From Crambe crambe (taxonomy: Eukaryota > Porifera > Demospongiae > Poecilosclerida > Crambeidae), in assembly GCA_963924555.1 (NCBI GenBank), contig OZ004596.1, positions 2,418,001-2,482,000 on the forward strand: a stretch of DNA of 64,000 bases. Reading direction: 5' to 3'. A program made the translations under genes and the position numbers. The notes beneath the pieces were generated by a model that was given only the letters and a program-made list of their open reading frames with translations, searched no databases and had not been told where the DNA came from. This document shows, piece by piece, positions 39,314 to 51,528 of the stretch (position 1 is its first letter; each line of letters begins with the position of its first letter).

Positions 39314-42300
39314 ATGCTGCTGAGTGAAATTCTCCTGACCTGTACTGTATTGGGTACTTACAGCATTCCAAGGATTGAAGCTAGGTAAGTAGATAGCTAG
39401 CTAGCTATTCTAGTTATTGTTCCCCTCATCACAGGGGTAGCCAGCTAGCTAGCTATAGTTTTGTTGCATCTCTGCAGACTGTGTACGAGGAATATATATG
39501 GTACTGTCTCACAAACTCACTATGAACGCACAAGTTCATCTTATTCAACAAGTTGTGGTTTGTTTGGATGGAGTAGGTGCAGAAGGTAAGCTAGCTCCAT
39601 AAAGAAGTGGAGTGGAATGAAGTAGCTAATCCACTTCAGACTCCTGTGACTTTTGAGCTCTAACTAAATTAGCTAGGCATGCCCTCGAGAAGTCACAGCA
39701 GTTTTGGAGCACTGATTAGAACTCATTCTATAGTAGCCTTGCAAAGTTTCATTTTCTTTGTGTGCACAATCATTGATTGCTAGCTATAACTTTTCCTCTG
39801 CTATAGCTAACAACACTACCCACAGCTGCAAATCTGTTTGTTTGCAAGTTGTAGTTATCCAACTCCTGACCCTATTCCTTGAACATAAATAACTCCTTTC
39901 TATAGGGACATGCTATAAGCAAATACACAGATCTGGAGAGCACAATTGTTGTGCCATATAATACAAGAACTAGCTATAGCTACAGATAAGAATATAATAT
40001 CTCCATAGGACTAGGTACAGGCTGGAGTCATCTCAAGTATACCAGCGACAAATAGTCAGAATGCAGACTCAGTGTTGTGATGGATACACTATGTCAGGCT
40101 CAACATGCATACGTAAGTTTATACTTTACTTAATATGGAATAACTTCCACTACTACAATGTGTTGTGCAACAGCCTTTGTGGCTCACTATGTGAATCCTT
40201 ATTTCCAACCGTGTGTGTACATGTATAGCTTCTACTATAATGATAAATGTTTATCCTACAACATTTGCTCTGAAAATTCCATAATCATTACCTCATCAAT
40301 AATACTCAACAAACTATTTCTCAAATTTCAGAGATACAGGCTAGAAATGCCTCACCAAAATGCAGCCACTATAGCGATAACTTAATTTGAACCTATGAGC
40401 AAGCAATATCCCACCAAAAGATCCTGATAGTTATCATGGCAGTGGTGATTCTAGAAAAATGTTCATTAGTTTCCTGGCAGGCCTGTAGCCAGAGTTTTTG
40501 ATACTCCACACGGAAAATTTTTTGCCTGGTCATGCCCACTTTTCTTTAAAGCTACTGATGACTAATTAGCAGAGCAAGCGAGCTGACTCTCAGTCATGAC
40601 TCAATTAAATTGTTATCTAGGTCTACACCCTAAAATGCCCATATTGTGCAATAGTAGTGCCCTGCTGGTGCATAATGGGCATGGATTTCTATATCATTTT
40701 GTTATGGCATGGTAGATATAGTGCTTATCATGGCACCTGTATGTATATACTAGCAACATTTGACAGCAGCTATTCCTAGAGCTGATAATGGCTCTAATTA
40801 ATTTTGTTTGTGCTTCAACTATTGAGTTATGTAGTTATGTAGCTAAGTGGCAGGCAGCTGCATACATAGGCCCTACAGTGAGCATGTTTTGAGCATGTTT
40901 TGAGAATGTTACAAACTCTGCTTCATATAAGCATAGGAACCAAGCAGCTCCAGAAACTTCACACTCCATAATTTTATAGGGCATTAAAAAACACCATGCC
41001 GAATATAACCTTAAGGCTGCTATATGCAGTGACAATTTAGCAAATGCAGTACCATTTAGGACTTTGCTCTTTCTATCTCCAAATATGAGTGAAGAGTTCC
41101 TAGTCTTTCTTCCTCTCAATAATAGACAGGTTTTGTTAGGAGTGCTAGCAAAACTAATCATGTACCCACATAGCTACCTATAAAAGATCACACCTACTCA
41201 GTTTCACTCATGTGACAAAAAAAGAGGACCCACCTTTATAAAAACTTTCATAATTACAAAGAAGTCTCTCCCACAATAGCTAATGATGTATGAACACTAG
41301 AGCTAAAGTAAGTAACTATTTATTTATTTATAGCAATATGCGATGCAAGTTGTGTGTCTCCCCGCTATTGCAGAGAACCTAATGACTGTCAGTGCATTGA
41401 TTCACGCTATTCAGGGCCAAGTTGTGACACTCGTAAGATATAACTCGGCTATAACTGTATAGTCATAATTATTATAATAGGTGTTTTTCACACACTGGTA
41501 ATCATGCAGCTGTGTGCTCCAATTGCCCAAGTCCTCGAGTTTGTCTTGCTCCTGAGACCTGTCAGTGCCGTCCTGGCTATACTGGAACCAACTGCAATGA
41601 AGGTGCTATTAATAAGTTAGCTCTATCACCATCCATGTATCATACTATAGAGCTAGCCGAAGTTTTTCAATAAGTGGGAAATTTTCCAGACTTGCATCCA
41701 TGAGTGGCAAAACAGCTAGGACATAATAATTATAGCTAATTATAGGGTATGTGGCAGAAAGATACAAGTTTATAGAGTAAATGATGCAGCTAAACTATAT
41801 AGAGTCAAGATTAATCATGGCTCAGTCATCTTTTCTCAATGCTTATACTTAACATTTTATTGCTATAGATATTGATGAGTGTGGAGTTTTGGCAACTGAT
41901 CCAGTCTGTGAACAGTTGTGCATGAACACTAGAGGCTCTTATTCCTGTGCTTGTTACAAAGATTTTGCCATGGGAGATGATGGAATAAGATGCATTGGTA
42001 ACTTATAGCATCCACTATAGTATAAGTGCTGTCATATAACCTTATCATACCTGTAGAAACTGCAAGATATTCCCATAAAAAATTCCATTACATATATGTA
42101 GTTACATGATTATAATGTAGGTACAGTTAATGCTTCTCTTGCTACGGTAAATTCCTCTGTGCTGCTGGCAGAGTGGAGTCACCCTGAGTGGGACAGGGAG
42201 AATCTCATAGTTGCCTACAACATCACTTGTTCCAATGACATGGTTGACAGTAGTGTGTTACTGAATGACACTGCACCTGGCCAGAATGTGCAGCTGAGTC

Positions 42301-43510
42301 TCAACCTGAATACTGAGGGAGAATACGAGTGTTGCGTAATTGTTATCACATCAAATGGGAATGGACTACCATCTTGCATAAATGGCAGCACTACCTTGAC
42401 AATTTCATGTAATTCATAACTAACTATATAACTTAATCTCAAGTAGCTAGTGTGCTAGAGAATTAACCTTTCAATATGATTGATTTCAGCTGAGGATGAA
42501 TCCCCAAGGGGCAACCAAAGCACTGGAACACCACTTCCTATATTGGAGACCGATGGAACACCACTTCCTATATTAGAGACCGATGAATTCAAGATTGGAG
42601 TAGGAGCAGCTGGAGGATGTCTTGCTTTGCTTATCTTCATTGCTATGCTACTTTTATGCTGTTGCAGATTTTGCCACAAAAAGAAAACCTCAGCTCAAGA
42701 AGCATATTGGTATAGCTAATTAGCTCAAGGTGTAGCTATACATCAGTATCTAGGTGAAGATTGCAAGTGGAAATAGTAATTATAGCCTTAACTAAAACTA
42801 GCTTAGCTATAAGCATGGTTTGAACCATAGGAGGTGGAAGGTGGGGGCTGGAGGGGCTAGAGCCCCCCCCCCCAATATTCAAAAGGTTGGGGCTGAGCCC
42901 CCTCAAAAAGTATGACATCATGTTCTTAACAAGTGTAGCTGAAATAATTTGCTTTTTTTGTTGTTTTTTGTTCATATTTTTAGGCAGCTTAAAGGTAGTA
43001 GCTAGCTAACAAGCTATAATATTCAGTGGGAATTGAGACTTCACCCTAGAACCTCAGAGAACGCACCAGATCCAATCTAATGAGGCTTAAAATCTAAAAT
43101 TTTCCTGGGGGAGCATGCCCCTAGACCCCCCTTGATGGCACGCTTTGCGTGCTAGTGTAGTCACACTTTTATTACACTCAGCCCCCCCAAAATAGATGAC
43201 CTTCCTCCCCCTATGGTTTGAACAGTTTCTATTTCAGTTACTCCATCATGAAAAATGGCTACTTTTATACAGTGTAAACAAGGATGATCCTAAAGGAATG
43301 AATAATAATGTTTATGCAAGTGAGGAACTTCAGCAAAGCAGCCATGACTACGAGGTACCATTTCAAAGTGATCACTTTAATAGTAAGAAGAACCCTGACA
43401 TGAAAAATGATTCAGAAGATCCTATCTATTGTGAACCTTACCAAGGGAAGTTGGGTGATGACATCATGATGAGCCAATGCTATGCATACAAACACACTTC
43501 AGCTAACTAA
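39314..43510 (+). CDS. Receptor copy E: EMI-EGF-EGF-cbEGF-FN3-TM, YxxP tail
   Basis: Nine exons join in frame to 449 residues: 39314-39384, 39478-39585, 40009-40112, 41334-41432, 41510-41602, 41869-41997, 42121-42408, 42490-42709, 43273-43510. It is a mosaic. The signal peptide (MLLSEILLTCTVLG), EMI and cbEGF (DIDECG) exons match copy A, while the FN3, membrane and tail exons match copy C. The membrane exon has an in-frame 30-nt tandem duplication (GTPLPILETD twice) in the juxtamembrane stalk. The FN3 exon is a few codons shorter (NDMVDSSV). The tail carries VYASEEL, DYEVP, DPIYCEPY and CYAYKHTSAN, almost identical to copy C. It is a single-pass surface receptor with tyrosine-motif signalling; the ligand is unknown. 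Confidence 0.85.
42835..43216. mobile_element. Element with TTTGAA duplication in the last intron of copy E
   Basis: Same element and site as 22097-22398, flanked by TTTGAA (42829-42834, 43217-43222). It has about 80-110 extra bases near 42985-43090 and shorter poly-C runs. It was inserted before copies C and E separated, or moved with a gene-conversion tract. Confidence 0.7.
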
Positions 43511-43514
43511 TAAA
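43509..43514 (+). promoter_or_regulatory. Polyadenylation signal AATAAA overlapping the stop of copy E
   Basis: Same stop/AATAAA overlap as in copy C; use is inferred. Confidence 0.45.
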
Positions 43515-44072
43515 ACAAAACTGTTTACCAAGTCATGTGATGCAATAATTGAAGCCTAATATACTTTTTAATATGTAATTTTTTTGCCCACCATCTATTT
43601 GCAATTCAAAAATTTTTATGCTTGAGCAAAAATCCAAAAATTTTGTAGTAAGCTGCAGTAGTATTGGAGTAGGAGTGAATGGATTGGTATTGTTAGCAAA
43701 TAGCTAGCTAATTCACCTTCTGAGGCAGCAGTACTTTTTGAGATGCTTGATCCCAAAAAGGAAGCTCTGGACCATCATGATACTGCAGGGGCTGATCCAG
43801 AGAGGGTGAAATGGGTGACTTATCACCCCCCCCCCCCTCTCAATTTTAATATTCTTGATTAGCTAATAAGAATACTGATATTATTCATCGACAGAAATTA
43901 AACTATCTACTACTCATTTCTGCTTAAAATTGTCACAGACTGCAAGCAATGATTCCCAAATGCCCAGCCTTTCTTCTTTCATTATTAACCAATCAAAAAG
44001 TGAGTGTGGCCACTGGAATACGCGAATTTTGCGCGCGAAATTTAGTTGTCACCCCTCCTTCTAAAAGCCACT
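43515..44072. other. No gene recognised
   Basis: 3' flank of copy E with a C-rich run (43828-43838) and AT-rich sequence; no bounded feature seen. Confidence 0.45.
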
Positions 44073-46371
44073 GTAGCCACACCTCCTATTGGTAGCGATT
44101 CCGGAAGCCTGGAACTTTGGCCGGCCAGCGCAGCCTGACGGTTATAGAAGCGCTTGATGTTTAGGTATCACTAGCTAGCTTATAACAAGGCCTACCTGCT
44201 GTGGGTTAACCAAGGGACAGGTGAAGCACATAAATGTTATACAGATTTACCGTTTTCCCCATATAATTTATAACGAAGTGGCTATTGGTCCGGCAACCGG
44301 ATCAGTAGCATTGCATCAAATAGTTCCGGCAGTCATATTGCGCATGCGCAGTTGGCCAAAAAGCACAAAGGAAAGGCCAGGGTTGGGAAAAATAAGACCA
44401 AGTTAAGCTTACCTGGAATTATGATGTCAAGGCATATTCGCCTCCAAATTTCAAACCCAAAGAATATTGCTATTAATAGCATTGTTCACAGCTATTTTAA
44501 TACATGTCAGCTTAAGTACTTGTGTGAGTGGCTGTTTACAAGTCATGAAGAGTCCTGTCAGTGTGTATCACATGGTATAATACAACATAATTATACAGTA
44601 AAGTTATAACAGTTCTGATTAATCATACAGTAGACCAACATTATCTGGCCCTCGCGTATATTTACACAGGACCACTTATCCAGATCCTGATATTCATCCC
44701 TGTAAATCCATCAACCCAGATCCTGATCACGACTCTGGACTCAACCTTCCTTCCACATGTGGACTGTGATCCAGATCGGATTTGAATCCGGATCCTAGGT
44801 CCCATGTAAATGAGGCTATAGACCCCTACTTTAAATTCCAATCATGCCTTAAATATTTAAGGATACTATTTTACTTAACATTCGTGGTTGGTGTATACCA
44901 TTGGTGTATACCATAGTGGTCTGATATGTGACGTGAGAGTCTAAAGCTAACAGTACAAATAAATATTAGAGTTTGATCCACAGGAACTAGTTGCTGTGTT
45001 GGGTAGTTAGAGATGCTCTATGATAAGTTTTCAGCCCAGTGTGCTGGATCCAACTTCCTTCCTGCATAATCTGTGGGGTAGGAACACACAATGATCATAA
45101 TTAGAGTGTTCAATACCCATCTTTTGTGATAGAACTGTGTCCATCTATAAGCTATGAGCTTGCTTATGGTAGACAAAAGGATGCTCATAAATTCTTGATG
45201 GAGTTCCAGGAAGGCATTCTCAAAAAATTATCCCAAGGGTATAAATAACAATTAGTATGATTAATTCTAATTATCATAACTTTATAGCTCTACAGGTGAA
45301 TGTTTGAGGACATTAAAGTGATAGAAACTGGTTAGCTAGCACAATAGCAACTACACTTGTAATGGCATTAACTTGTCTTATAGTCACATGTGGAGACTGT
45401 GGATTGCTCTCCTCTACTCATGTGTTGGAAGAGCTATCACTTCAATTGAAGTCTGACCCAATAATTAAATCTTAGTTTAAAGGTGCAAGTGTATAACCTT
45501 CAAATAAAACACCTACCTCATTAAGTTTGGTGCTGGACTTTAAGCGCCTGGCTTCAAATAAAATAATAGCAAGCCATAAAGTTCAAAGGTCATTCACTAA
45601 GTGCATAAGCACATGACTAGCAGTTGATGTTTCATAAGGGAAACAGAGATGTTGCTGTTACAGACTTCAACACGACCAGTCAAACTATTTCTTCCTCCTT
45701 GGAGTCGAATGTCTCCTTGATTGCACTCTGTGTGAAATAATTAATACTCATAGTCAACTATTAACAAGTATATAGATCCCTACTACATCCTCATCATGTG
45801 ACCCTGGCTCTTATTGGAGGAAATATGGTAGTGTTCTAATCAACTCCTGCACTGAGGGTTAGCACTTAAAATTACACAATTACATCAATTGCAACACTCC
45901 ATAGGAGAATCAGATCTGCTCTGTTCAAGAATGAGATGGTGACTGTGCAGATCTTGTCACAAACTGTAGCTAGCTATTCATTCTCATCACTCATTCACTA
46001 TCAGCTTGTGGCTGACTAGAGTACAGCAATACATACCTTGGATGGAACCGTAGTCTTACTCTTTCACGTGACTCTTTAGATTATAAGGTTCAAAGTACAT
46101 CAATTGCGCATGCTCAATATGACTGCCGGAACTATTTACTGCAATGCTAATGGTCCGGTTGCCGGACCAATAGCCACTTCGAATTTATAAATCTCCATAG
46201 AACTAAAAATCAACGGCGCTGGTGTTTGAGTAGTTAGTGCATTTATTAAGCTGCTGCTGCTGGATATGAGTTAAGCGTTCATGTGTACGTGTTGATTGAT
46301 CTTTGAGATAGAGCTAGTTATATGTGGGCAGGTCTAGCTTCCGGAATCACTACTATTGGGTGTGGTTTCAC
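44073..46371. mobile_element. 2.3-kb nested inverted-repeat element
   Basis: The outer arms contain CTATTGG...ATTCCGGAAGC (left near 44086-44108) and its complement (right 46337-46359). The inner arms of about 79 bp (44273-44351 against 46104-46182) contain GGCTATTGGTCCGGCAACCG and TGCGCATGCGCA-like sequence. No transposase frame between them. It is probably a non-autonomous element or foldback array just upstream of the receptor gene at 46451. Confidence 0.65.
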
Positions 46372-46450
46372 TCAATCGTGGATGGACGTACGTACGTAGA
46401 CTGCTGTGCTGTGGAGCATACTCTGTGGAGCATACTCTGTGGAGTAAGAA

Positions 46451-49400
46451 ATGGATCCGACTAGTTTTTCCCCGAAGTATTGTGCTAGTGTGATCAATTG
46501 CTCGAGAGATCCAAACGGAGCCAGTTGTGACCTATCACCAGTTGAAGTAAGACAGCTGCAGCATGGTGCACATAATTATATGCAGCTATTGAAACTAGCG
46601 AGCTAGTCGGTGTCGGTTGTGTAGCTACAGGATCTGGTCCAGACATAGCTTTTTATCAAATGCTAGCTAAGCTGAGCTGCTATATTCTGTGCTCTGTGGT
46701 TACATGTATATGAACAATTCAACTGCAGTTTGGTAAAAGAGATGTCATGGCCACTCTCCGTTTACTAATGGCTACTTTGAGGTGTGTGCTTAAATTTGCA
46801 GTGTCTAATTATATGATGTATCTTATGGATTTTCCAGCATTCTAGGGACTTTATCTATAATCATATCTGTGATCCGAAAGAAGCAGGTATTCAACCCTAA
46901 GGTATGTGTGAAATATAGCTCAAGGTTTACATTGTTTGGTTCATTTTGTGGAAAAATTTCCTGTTACTATTTTCTTACCAGGTATTTAATTTTCAGCTCT
47001 AAGTAATATCCCAGAAAGGTATTTTTTAAGAGCCGTGATTCTTGAGAGGAATGGTTTAAGTGAATGCATGCATACAAACTAATCATAATATGATTGGCAC
47101 TGTAGCATATTCTTATATCTTGTCTATCAGATCCATCCTATACTAATGCTCTCCATAGCTGATTTTCTGTTGGCAATAATGTGGGTAGTTGGTGGCGGTC
47201 TATGGATAAATGGAGGCAATCGCCATAAGAACCACAGTAGAGTAAGATGTTTCGTCATTCTACTTGTGACTGTGGTGAGTAAATTGCCAAATATGCAAAT
47301 ATACCATGCATAATTATTCTTCTGTGTAAACAGATTGTTGAGTGTGTTACTGTGAATTTGACCTGCGTGTATGCATTGCTGGCATACTCCAGCATCAAGA
47401 AGAAGGACTTCTCTAATGTCTATGTGAGTGATACTTGCAGTTGCACAACAGTTAGTTGGGGACAGAATGATTGTGTGGACTGACACACTGGTCAAGGGCT
47501 ATATTTTGTCCCCATTATAACAACTGAGATTCTAAACCAGAATGCAAAGTTTGCAGCTTTTACTTGATATCTACTATAGACTCATATGAATGTGCTCAAA
47601 TAATAATAATTACTACCAAATAAAGTGGTTTTCTGTAGTGCTGATCTGGCTCCAAATATTCCCGTCTATGCGTGTGTTAAGTATCCTACTTTCACTTTGC
47701 TAGAACAAATAATTTATGTTTTTGTTCATCTGTTGTTTGTTGTTGTTGTTTACAGTCTCTATTTGAGAAGAATCTTGATAAACACGCATGGAAACCATGG
47801 AGAACTATTTTGGCCTATACACTCTCATGGTACGTATATGGGTGAGATATATACATGCAATGCCACTGAACACCAGTACAGTAACTATTAATAATGTATG
47901 TAGCCCACAATGTGGAAGTGGATGTTTAGTGAAAGTTCACAAACAAACATAATGTGAGCACTCAGACCACTTCTTTGGTGGTCACATGTGGACCTTGTGA
48001 CCTGATAGACTCAAACTACTTCTCAGAGCCATGCAGCCATACACAGGTGGTCGGCTGGTGCAAGTTATAGTACCATGTCGCATTATTCTGGCATCAATTT
48101 TCATTGTCAGAATTGTACTTCCCATTCTAGCTAGTGTTCTAAAAGTTTTGCGTGTAACTATTTTACAAAACAACTATTATCAATGCCATTAGTGCTCATT
48201 TCAGATATACTGAACAGATATACTCAAAAAAAAAAAAAGATATACTTGTCAGCCTGTCAGTGTGTACTCTCACTTGTTTCAGGATTCTGCCGGTCATACT
48301 AATAATGGTGCCCTTTTCAGTCGTGGCTAAAGCGTATAATTTGGTGAAGCAAGCCAATTCCTGCTCATGTTGGTAAGCACTAAGAAGCAGTTATATGTGC
48401 TATCTAGTCTAGCTGCTAGAAAATATTTTAAAGGAGAAGAGACCTACATGTGTATCTATGTAGCAGCTGACATTTCTCATCTCCACAGGTGTTTTCCGTA
48501 TTTTGGAAATCTTGTACCCACAGCACTTTCAGGAGGCAATGTATGTAGCTATGTCTTTACATAACAGTGTTTCCCCCAGTATACTAAATGCAGGGCAGGC
48601 CACCCTGTTTGGATATAGAACTTCAAAGAAGGTGTGCTGGGTCTATGGCACTAATTGAATTATATTCTCATGAATATACTTCAGCACCCTGTTTGAAAGT
48701 ACAGCTAGGGGAGACTCTGCAGAATATAATGAAAGCTTTAGCTAACAGTGTACATATAATATGTCTCTATAGTTATAACATAATAACTAACAATGTACGT
48801 ACATCTCTATGGCAATCATAATGAAAGCTTTAGCTAACAGTGTTAATCATTGTTTGGACATAGTACTTTGTGATAGTCCTAGTCCCAAGGCTGATAGGAG
48901 AGGCAAAAATTGACTGGACAAATGGAGTCAAGCGCTGGGCAATATAGTAGCAGCCTCATTACCTTCAACTTCAGCCTCAGCTCTTTTTGGAACCATTATG
49001 TTCGGGCGTAAATTGTTTAGTTGATTAGAGATAGGGCTAATGGAATTTACGTCATTAATTTTTTTTTCTCTCTTTCTCTCTCAAGGATACCTTGTGTTAC
49101 CTTCACCACTTGAACATGTTCATAGCTTCCTACAGTATTATACTTGCTGGCACGTACCTATTTGGATTCATCTTGCTTGTGATCGTTTACTGGAAAACTC
49201 TCAAAATAATAGGAAAAATGAAAGATCTTCATAGTGAGTGGGTTAAAGCTCTTTCTGGTTGGCTACAAGTTAACAAAATTTCAACATGTGCATGACATAA
49301 CTAGTGCATATGACCTGCAAAAAATAAATTTATTCAAAATTGCAAAGCTTTAGACCACAAAGATTTGATATCTAGCACTTGATTTTAAGACTTAGTGTAC

Positions 49401-50872
49401 ATACATAAAAGTTATATTGCACTTTCCCAGGAAACCAAGGGAGAACAGATGTTTTGACTGAAACCGTCATTACAAAAGGACAAACACAGGCAAAAATTAG
49501 AGTGGTTTATTTCCTGACCGTGTTCATAATCAGCGGATTTTTCAGTAAGTGTGTGTATTTTTAATATAATAACAGCTGCTCTATCATGTGACTGTCTATG
49601 TGCACCAACTGTACCAACTCCCTTCCAAATTGGGCCAAAAAAAAACACAAATAATTAATTCCCTTTTCTTTTTTAGTCTCACTTGTATGCTCTAACAATT
49701 ATGGCTATATATATTCCATGCAGCAATCCAGTACATTTCTTAGTCACATGTCCACATATCATGTGACTTATATCGTACATATTCAGGAATTATTATTTAA
49801 ATTTCAGTGCTCTAATTTGAAAGTACAGCATCTACGTATTAGTAGCATGTCCACACAATATGTGACTTAATCACATTCAGAGGGTAATATTATTTTACAT
49901 TTACGTTCTTACTCTTAATCATGAGAACTATAGTTATGCATGGTGTTCTCTCTTGGTTACGATTATATTTATAGATTTGTTCCTGTCTCTGCTATTTGTT
50001 GCGTATGAAAGCCACTTGCTGTACAACCCCACGGCAAACTTCGGAGAGAAATTTCTACCAATGCCAGTATTTGCTATGTACATATCTCAGGTAAGATGAA
50101 TCAATCTGATTGATCAGAGCAGGCTTTACTAAACATGTGACAAACTGTCTTTTGGGACCAGGCAAAAATAACTTTTGGGGAATAATATGCGTATTATTGC
50201 CATCCATGCAGTTGCTTGAAATATCTAAATACCCCTCTTTGGGTACAGAAATAAGCTTTCCATGTGATGTAAACAAGTCAGACACTGTTTAGTGGATATA
50301 TCCATGTGTAGAAATCCTCGGGCCCCCATAGGATCCTCACTGTGCATAGGATTTCATGAGGTTTTTGGGTTTACAATTATAACAGTAAACTATTAAGCCG
50401 AGACCCTGAGACCCTTTTACTCTGGGGATCTTGAAACTCAACATACAGTGGTAAACTATTATGGTACTTCTCAATATGAACTCCTGAACTGTAAAAATTT
50501 CCAACTCAGCTGAGACTGGTCCCAAAAGTGAGTCCAGGATGTAATTATATAGCTAGTTGAATACTGCTCGTATATTAATATATACTTGTTTATCTTTAGT
50601 CCATCACGGTTCCTATTCAAGGGTTTCTGAATGCTATTGTTTATGGCTGGACACGAGAGGACTTTGTCAGTGCTGTGGCATTTTCACCCAATTCCAGTAG
50701 CATACAGGACAGTCAACAAACCAGCTTGCTGAGGGGACAGAGCCAGACACTATCCTCCGACTATGAACACAACAACCCACTCATGGTGGATTCATCTATG
50801 GAAGTGGACGACACCACTCAGGGGAGGAGTTTGGTGGGTCAGGACATGCTGTTTAGTATACCTGAACAGTAG
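46451..50872 (+). CDS. Seven-transmembrane receptor (GPCR-like), gene 1
   Basis: Twelve exons join in frame to 437 residues: 46451-46546, 46729-46781, 46838-46901, 47131-47274, 47334-47423, 47756-47829, 48283-48372, 48489-48540, 49086-49233, 49431-49544, 49975-50090, 50600-50872. Seven hydrophobic segments can be placed: ILGTLSIIISVI; ILMLSIADFLLAIMWVV; VECVTVNLTCVYALLAY; AYTLSW-ILPVILIMVPF; SYSIILAGTYLFGFILLV; VVYFLTVFIISGFF; and QSITVPIQGFLNAIVYG. Cys residues before TM3 and in the second extracellular loop (CSCWCF) could pair. The Ser/Thr-rich tail is about 75 residues long. The SIAD motif in TM2 and the QGFLNxxVYGW end recall cAMP-receptor-like and TMEM116-type GPCRs; the family is tentative, the seven-helix topology is firm. 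Confidence 0.85.
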
Positions 50873-50971
50873 ATCTACTTCACTCATCACTTGTTGCAGC
50901 TTCACAAATGAGGCTTCACTGTTTGTATATTTATGATTGAATTCACTCTAATTTTACCTCTCATATTGATC

Positions 50972-50973
<2 letters not shown>

Positions 50974-51025
<52 letters not shown>
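50974..51025. repeat. GT microsatellite
   Basis: About 26 GT units in the 3' flank between the convergent receptor genes. Confidence 0.9.
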
Positions 51026-51027
<2 letters not shown>

Positions 51028-51269
51028 ATCCGTCCGTCCCAGGTAGAAATTAAATATTGGATGCATTGACTTCCTGTCCACTTTTCCATACTTTAGCTGT
51101 CCATAACTCATGACTAGGTCTTGAAATTTTGCTATAAAGATAGTTCAATCATTATGGAACACATGATTTAAGATAATATTTATTTGATTTCTACCTGGGA
51201 CTATAATATGATGCTATATACAGCATCCTGAACCTATACTGTGGTGAATTTACCAGTATAAAATACAGC

Positions 51270-51480
51270 GGCTGAGATGAGACAAATGCAACAGTTGTAC
51301 ATAATAAGAGGGCTGAGTTGAGACAAAACTCAAATTGCAACAATTGTACATAAGAGGGCTGGCTAGGGTCTAGGGCTAGGATGAGCATAATAAGAGGGCT
51401 GAGATGAGACAAAACTGATAAATGAGACAAAATAACTATAACAATTGTACATAATAAGATGATTAATTGCAACAATTGTA
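51270..51480. repeat. Diverged minisatellite
   Basis: Units built on AAGAGGGCTGAGATGAGACA and CAACAATTGTACATAATA recur about five times between the convergent receptor genes, close to the 3' end of gene 2. Confidence 0.7.
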
Positions 51481-51528
51481 TATACAAAATGCTTACTTGC
51501 TTACTGATATCTGTTCATGAAACTAGCA

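Noticed and set aside
44221..44609. Frames of 61 and 85 codons in the 44-46 kb element
   Set aside because: They overlap the inverted-repeat arm and show no resemblance to a transposase.
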